Shown here: piece after piece, positions 12,964 to 14,403 of the stretch
Layout: every line of letters begins with the position of its first letter
Position numbering within the stretch: position 1 is the stretch's first letter
Assembly: GCA_031285975.1 (NCBI GenBank)
Contig: JAITVE010000158.1
Coordinates: forward strand, 1 to 14,403
Direction: 5' to 3'
From: Candidatus Adiutrix sp.
Lineage (GTDB): Bacteria; Desulfobacterota; Desulfarculia; Adiutricales; Adiutricaceae
Length of the DNA stretch: 14,403 nucleotides
Notes under the pieces: model-generated
Seen by the model: the letters and a program-made list of their open reading frames with translations, nothing else
Databases searched by the model: none
Told to the model about the DNA's origin: nothing
Made by a program: the position numbers and the translations under genes

Positions 12964-13609
12964 CAACCTCTGGCTGATGATTTGGCCCGCCTCTTGGGAG
13001 ACTATATATATGGTCTCTATTGCCACGGTGGTGACGACGCTTCTGGGCGTGCCGCTGGGGGTGGTGCTGGTGGTCACCAGGCAGGGGCACATTATGGCCA
13101 ATAAACTCGTAAACCGCTTGGTGGGTCTGCCGGTCAACTTTATCCGCGCCATTCCCTTTCCCATCTTCATCCTATTCGTCATTCCCATAACCCGCGTCCT
13201 GACGGGCACCAGCATCGGCCCTAACGGCGTTATCGTGCCCCTGAGCCTGGCTGCCATTGTCTTTATGGCCCGCCTGGCCGAGACGGCCATGCTGGAAGTG
13301 CCCTACGGGGTCATTGAGGCCGCCATCTCGGCCGGGGCCAACCGTCGGCAGATCATCTGGCATGTGCTGCTGCCCGAGGCCGGTTCGGGGCTGATTTTGT
13401 CCGTGACTATTTTGGTGGTGACCCTCATCGGCTATTCGGCCATGGCCGGGCTGGTCGGCGGCGGCGGGCTGGGCGACCTGGCCGTGCGCTACGGTTATTA
13501 CCGCTACCGCGCGGACGTTATGTGGGTGTGTGTTATTATTTTATCCTTCGTGGTGCAGGCGCTTCAGAACTTTGGCGAAGCGCTGGCCCGCAAGTACAAC
13601 CGCAGGTAA
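12947..13609 (+). CDS. metI: Methionine ABC transporter permease MetI
   Basis: MetI forms the inner-membrane path of the methionine importer, as a dimer. The 220-residue length is typical of this small permease. Five hydrophobic segments can be seen, near residues 20-43, 57-85, 94-114, 148-170 and 190-207. The EAA loop that docks to the ATPase is at 124-145 (EAAISAGANRRQIIWHVLLPEA), and the ending LVGGGGLGDLAVRYGYYRY is a hallmark of MetI. GGAGG lies nine bases before the ATG, inside the end of metN, and the overlap with metN indicates coupled translation. Confidence 0.96.
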   Translation: MFSTGSNLWLMIWPASWETIYMVSIATVVTTLLGVPLGVVLVVTRQGHIMANKLVNRLVGLPVNFIRAIPFPIFILFVIPITRVLTGTSIGPNGVIVPLSLAAIVFMARLAETAMLEVPYGVIEAAISAGANRRQIIWHVLLPEAGSGLILSVTILVVTLIGYSAMAGLVGGGGLGDLAVRYGYYRYRADVMWVCVIILSFVVQALQNFGEALARKYNRR

Positions 13610-13625
13610 TTTTGAGGAGGAGAGT

Positions 13626-14403
13626 ATGAAAAAGTTTATCGCCCTGTTGGCCGTGCTGGCCGTCAGCCTCTTGGCCGGTACGGCCCTGGCCCAGGACAAG
13701 ATTGTGGTCGGCACCACCGCCGGTGCCGATGTGGAGATTTTGGAAAAAGCCCGCGACGTGGCCGCCAAAAATGGCCTGACCGTGGAAATTATTGAGTTCA
13801 GCGACTATGTGCGCCCCAACCTGGCCCTGGTGGATAAAGAAATCGACGTCAATTCCTTCCAGCACGTGCCCTATCTGGACAGCTTCAACGCCGAACGCGG
13901 CCTGACCCTGACCGGCATCGGCACCACCTATGTGTCGCCCATCGGCTTTTTCTCCAAGAAAATCAAATCTCTGGATGAACTGAAAAACGGCGACACCCTG
14001 GCCATCCCCAACGACCCGACGAACGGCGGCCGGGCGCTTTTATTGCTTCAGAAGGCCGGGTTCATCAAGCTGAAAGAGGGCGTGGGCCTGACCGCCACCC
14101 CTTTCGACATCGCGGAAAACAAGCTGAACCTCAAGATTGTTGAGATGGATGCCGCCCAGACCCCCCGCGCCCTGGATGACGTGGCCGCCTCGGCCATCAA
14201 CAACACCTTCGCCATCCCCGCCGGGCTCAACCCCCTGAAGGACGCCATCTATCTTGAAGACGCGGACTCCCCCTACGTCAACGTCATCGTGGCCCGTGCG
14301 GAAGACATGGACAACCCCCTCTACAAGAAATTTGTCGCCGCCTACCAGTCCCAGGAAGTGGCCGACTTCATCCTCACCCGCTTTGAGGGCGCGACTCTGC
14401 CCG
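13626..14403 (+). CDS. metQ: Methionine-binding protein MetQ (NlpA family), 3' truncated by window edge
   Basis: MetQ captures methionine in the periplasm for MetNI. The first 259 residues are visible and the frame is open at the right edge. A signal peptide occupies residues 1-22 (MKKFIALLAVLAVSLLAGTALA), with probable cleavage before Gln23. The body is typical: KIVVGTTAGADVEILEKA, EFSDYVRPNLALVDKEIDVNSFQHVPYLDSF, VSPIGFFSKKIKSLDELKNGDTLAIPNDPTNGGRALLLL and AAQTPRALDDVAASAINNTFA. The signal peptide has no lipobox cysteine, so this MetQ appears to be a free periplasmic protein rather than the lipoprotein found in E. coli. A GAGGAGG ribosome site lies five bases before the ATG, 16 bases after metI. 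Confidence 0.95.
   Translation, partial: MKKFIALLAVLAVSLLAGTALAQDKIVVGTTAGADVEILEKARDVAAKNGLTVEIIEFSDYVRPNLALVDKEIDVNSFQHVPYLDSFNAERGLTLTGIGTTYVSPIGFFSKKIKSLDELKNGDTLAIPNDPTNGGRALLLLQKAGFIKLKEGVGLTATPFDIAENKLNLKIVEMDAAQTPRALDDVAASAINNTFAIPAGLNPLKDAIYLEDADSPYVNVIVARAEDMDNPLYKKFVAAYQSQEVADFILTRFEGATLP

Noticed and set aside
11887..13290. A minus-strand open frame of 467 codons opposite metN and metI
   Set aside because: It is His- and Gln-rich shadow sequence across two certain genes on the other strand, with no ribosome site or motifs.

Overview
The window reads as a chromosomal stretch of a GC-rich, flagellated, anaerobic Gram-negative bacterium. It most resembles a Desulfovibrio-type member of the Desulfobacterota. 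This is inferred from the long Desulfovibrio-like FlgE, the DUF3842 and CooT pair typical of strict anaerobes, an FNT-family formate/nitrite channel, and a soluble-type MetQ. No rRNA, tRNA, CRISPR array, insertion sequence or phage gene was seen. The gene content is mostly core with a few accessory pieces.

Left part (1-2654): the 3' end of flgE with a strong terminator, then a compact ParD/ParE toxin-antitoxin pair. The pair has its own sigma-70-like promoter embedded in nested inverted repeats. Convergent to it is an acidic protein of 184 residues that I do not recognise.

Metal-related cluster (2809-4534, + strand): an FmdB-like zinc-ribbon protein, a DUF3842 protein, a CooT-family small nickel-binding protein and endonuclease III (nth), tightly packed. 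No CO dehydrogenase is in the window.

Membrane proteins (4542-7455): an FNT channel gene has its own promoter and a transcribed leader of about 180 nt with two clear hairpins. It is convergent with a six-segment membrane protein of unknown function, and a bidirectional terminator lies between them. UppP (undecaprenyl-diphosphate phosphatase) follows on the minus strand.

Minus-strand envelope cluster (7655-11722, transcribed right to left): a membrane-anchored TPR protein, an ExbB/TolQ-type and an ExbD/TolR-type proton-channel pair, and an FtsB/DivIC-like division protein, with reading frames that touch or overlap by 1, 4 and 8 bases. EF-P follows after about 70 bp with a possible promoter of its own, then uppP after about 200 bp containing a REP-type inverted repeat. 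No TonB or TolA is present, so the TPR protein is the natural candidate output partner of the proton channel.

Right part (11851-14403, + strand): metN, metI and metQ, a methionine ABC importer with a good promoter. metQ runs off the window end.

The two most interesting blocks are the zinc ribbon-DUF3842-CooT module and the TPR-ExbBD-FtsB operon. Neither is proven to be new; both are coherent units whose function is not settled by the sequence.
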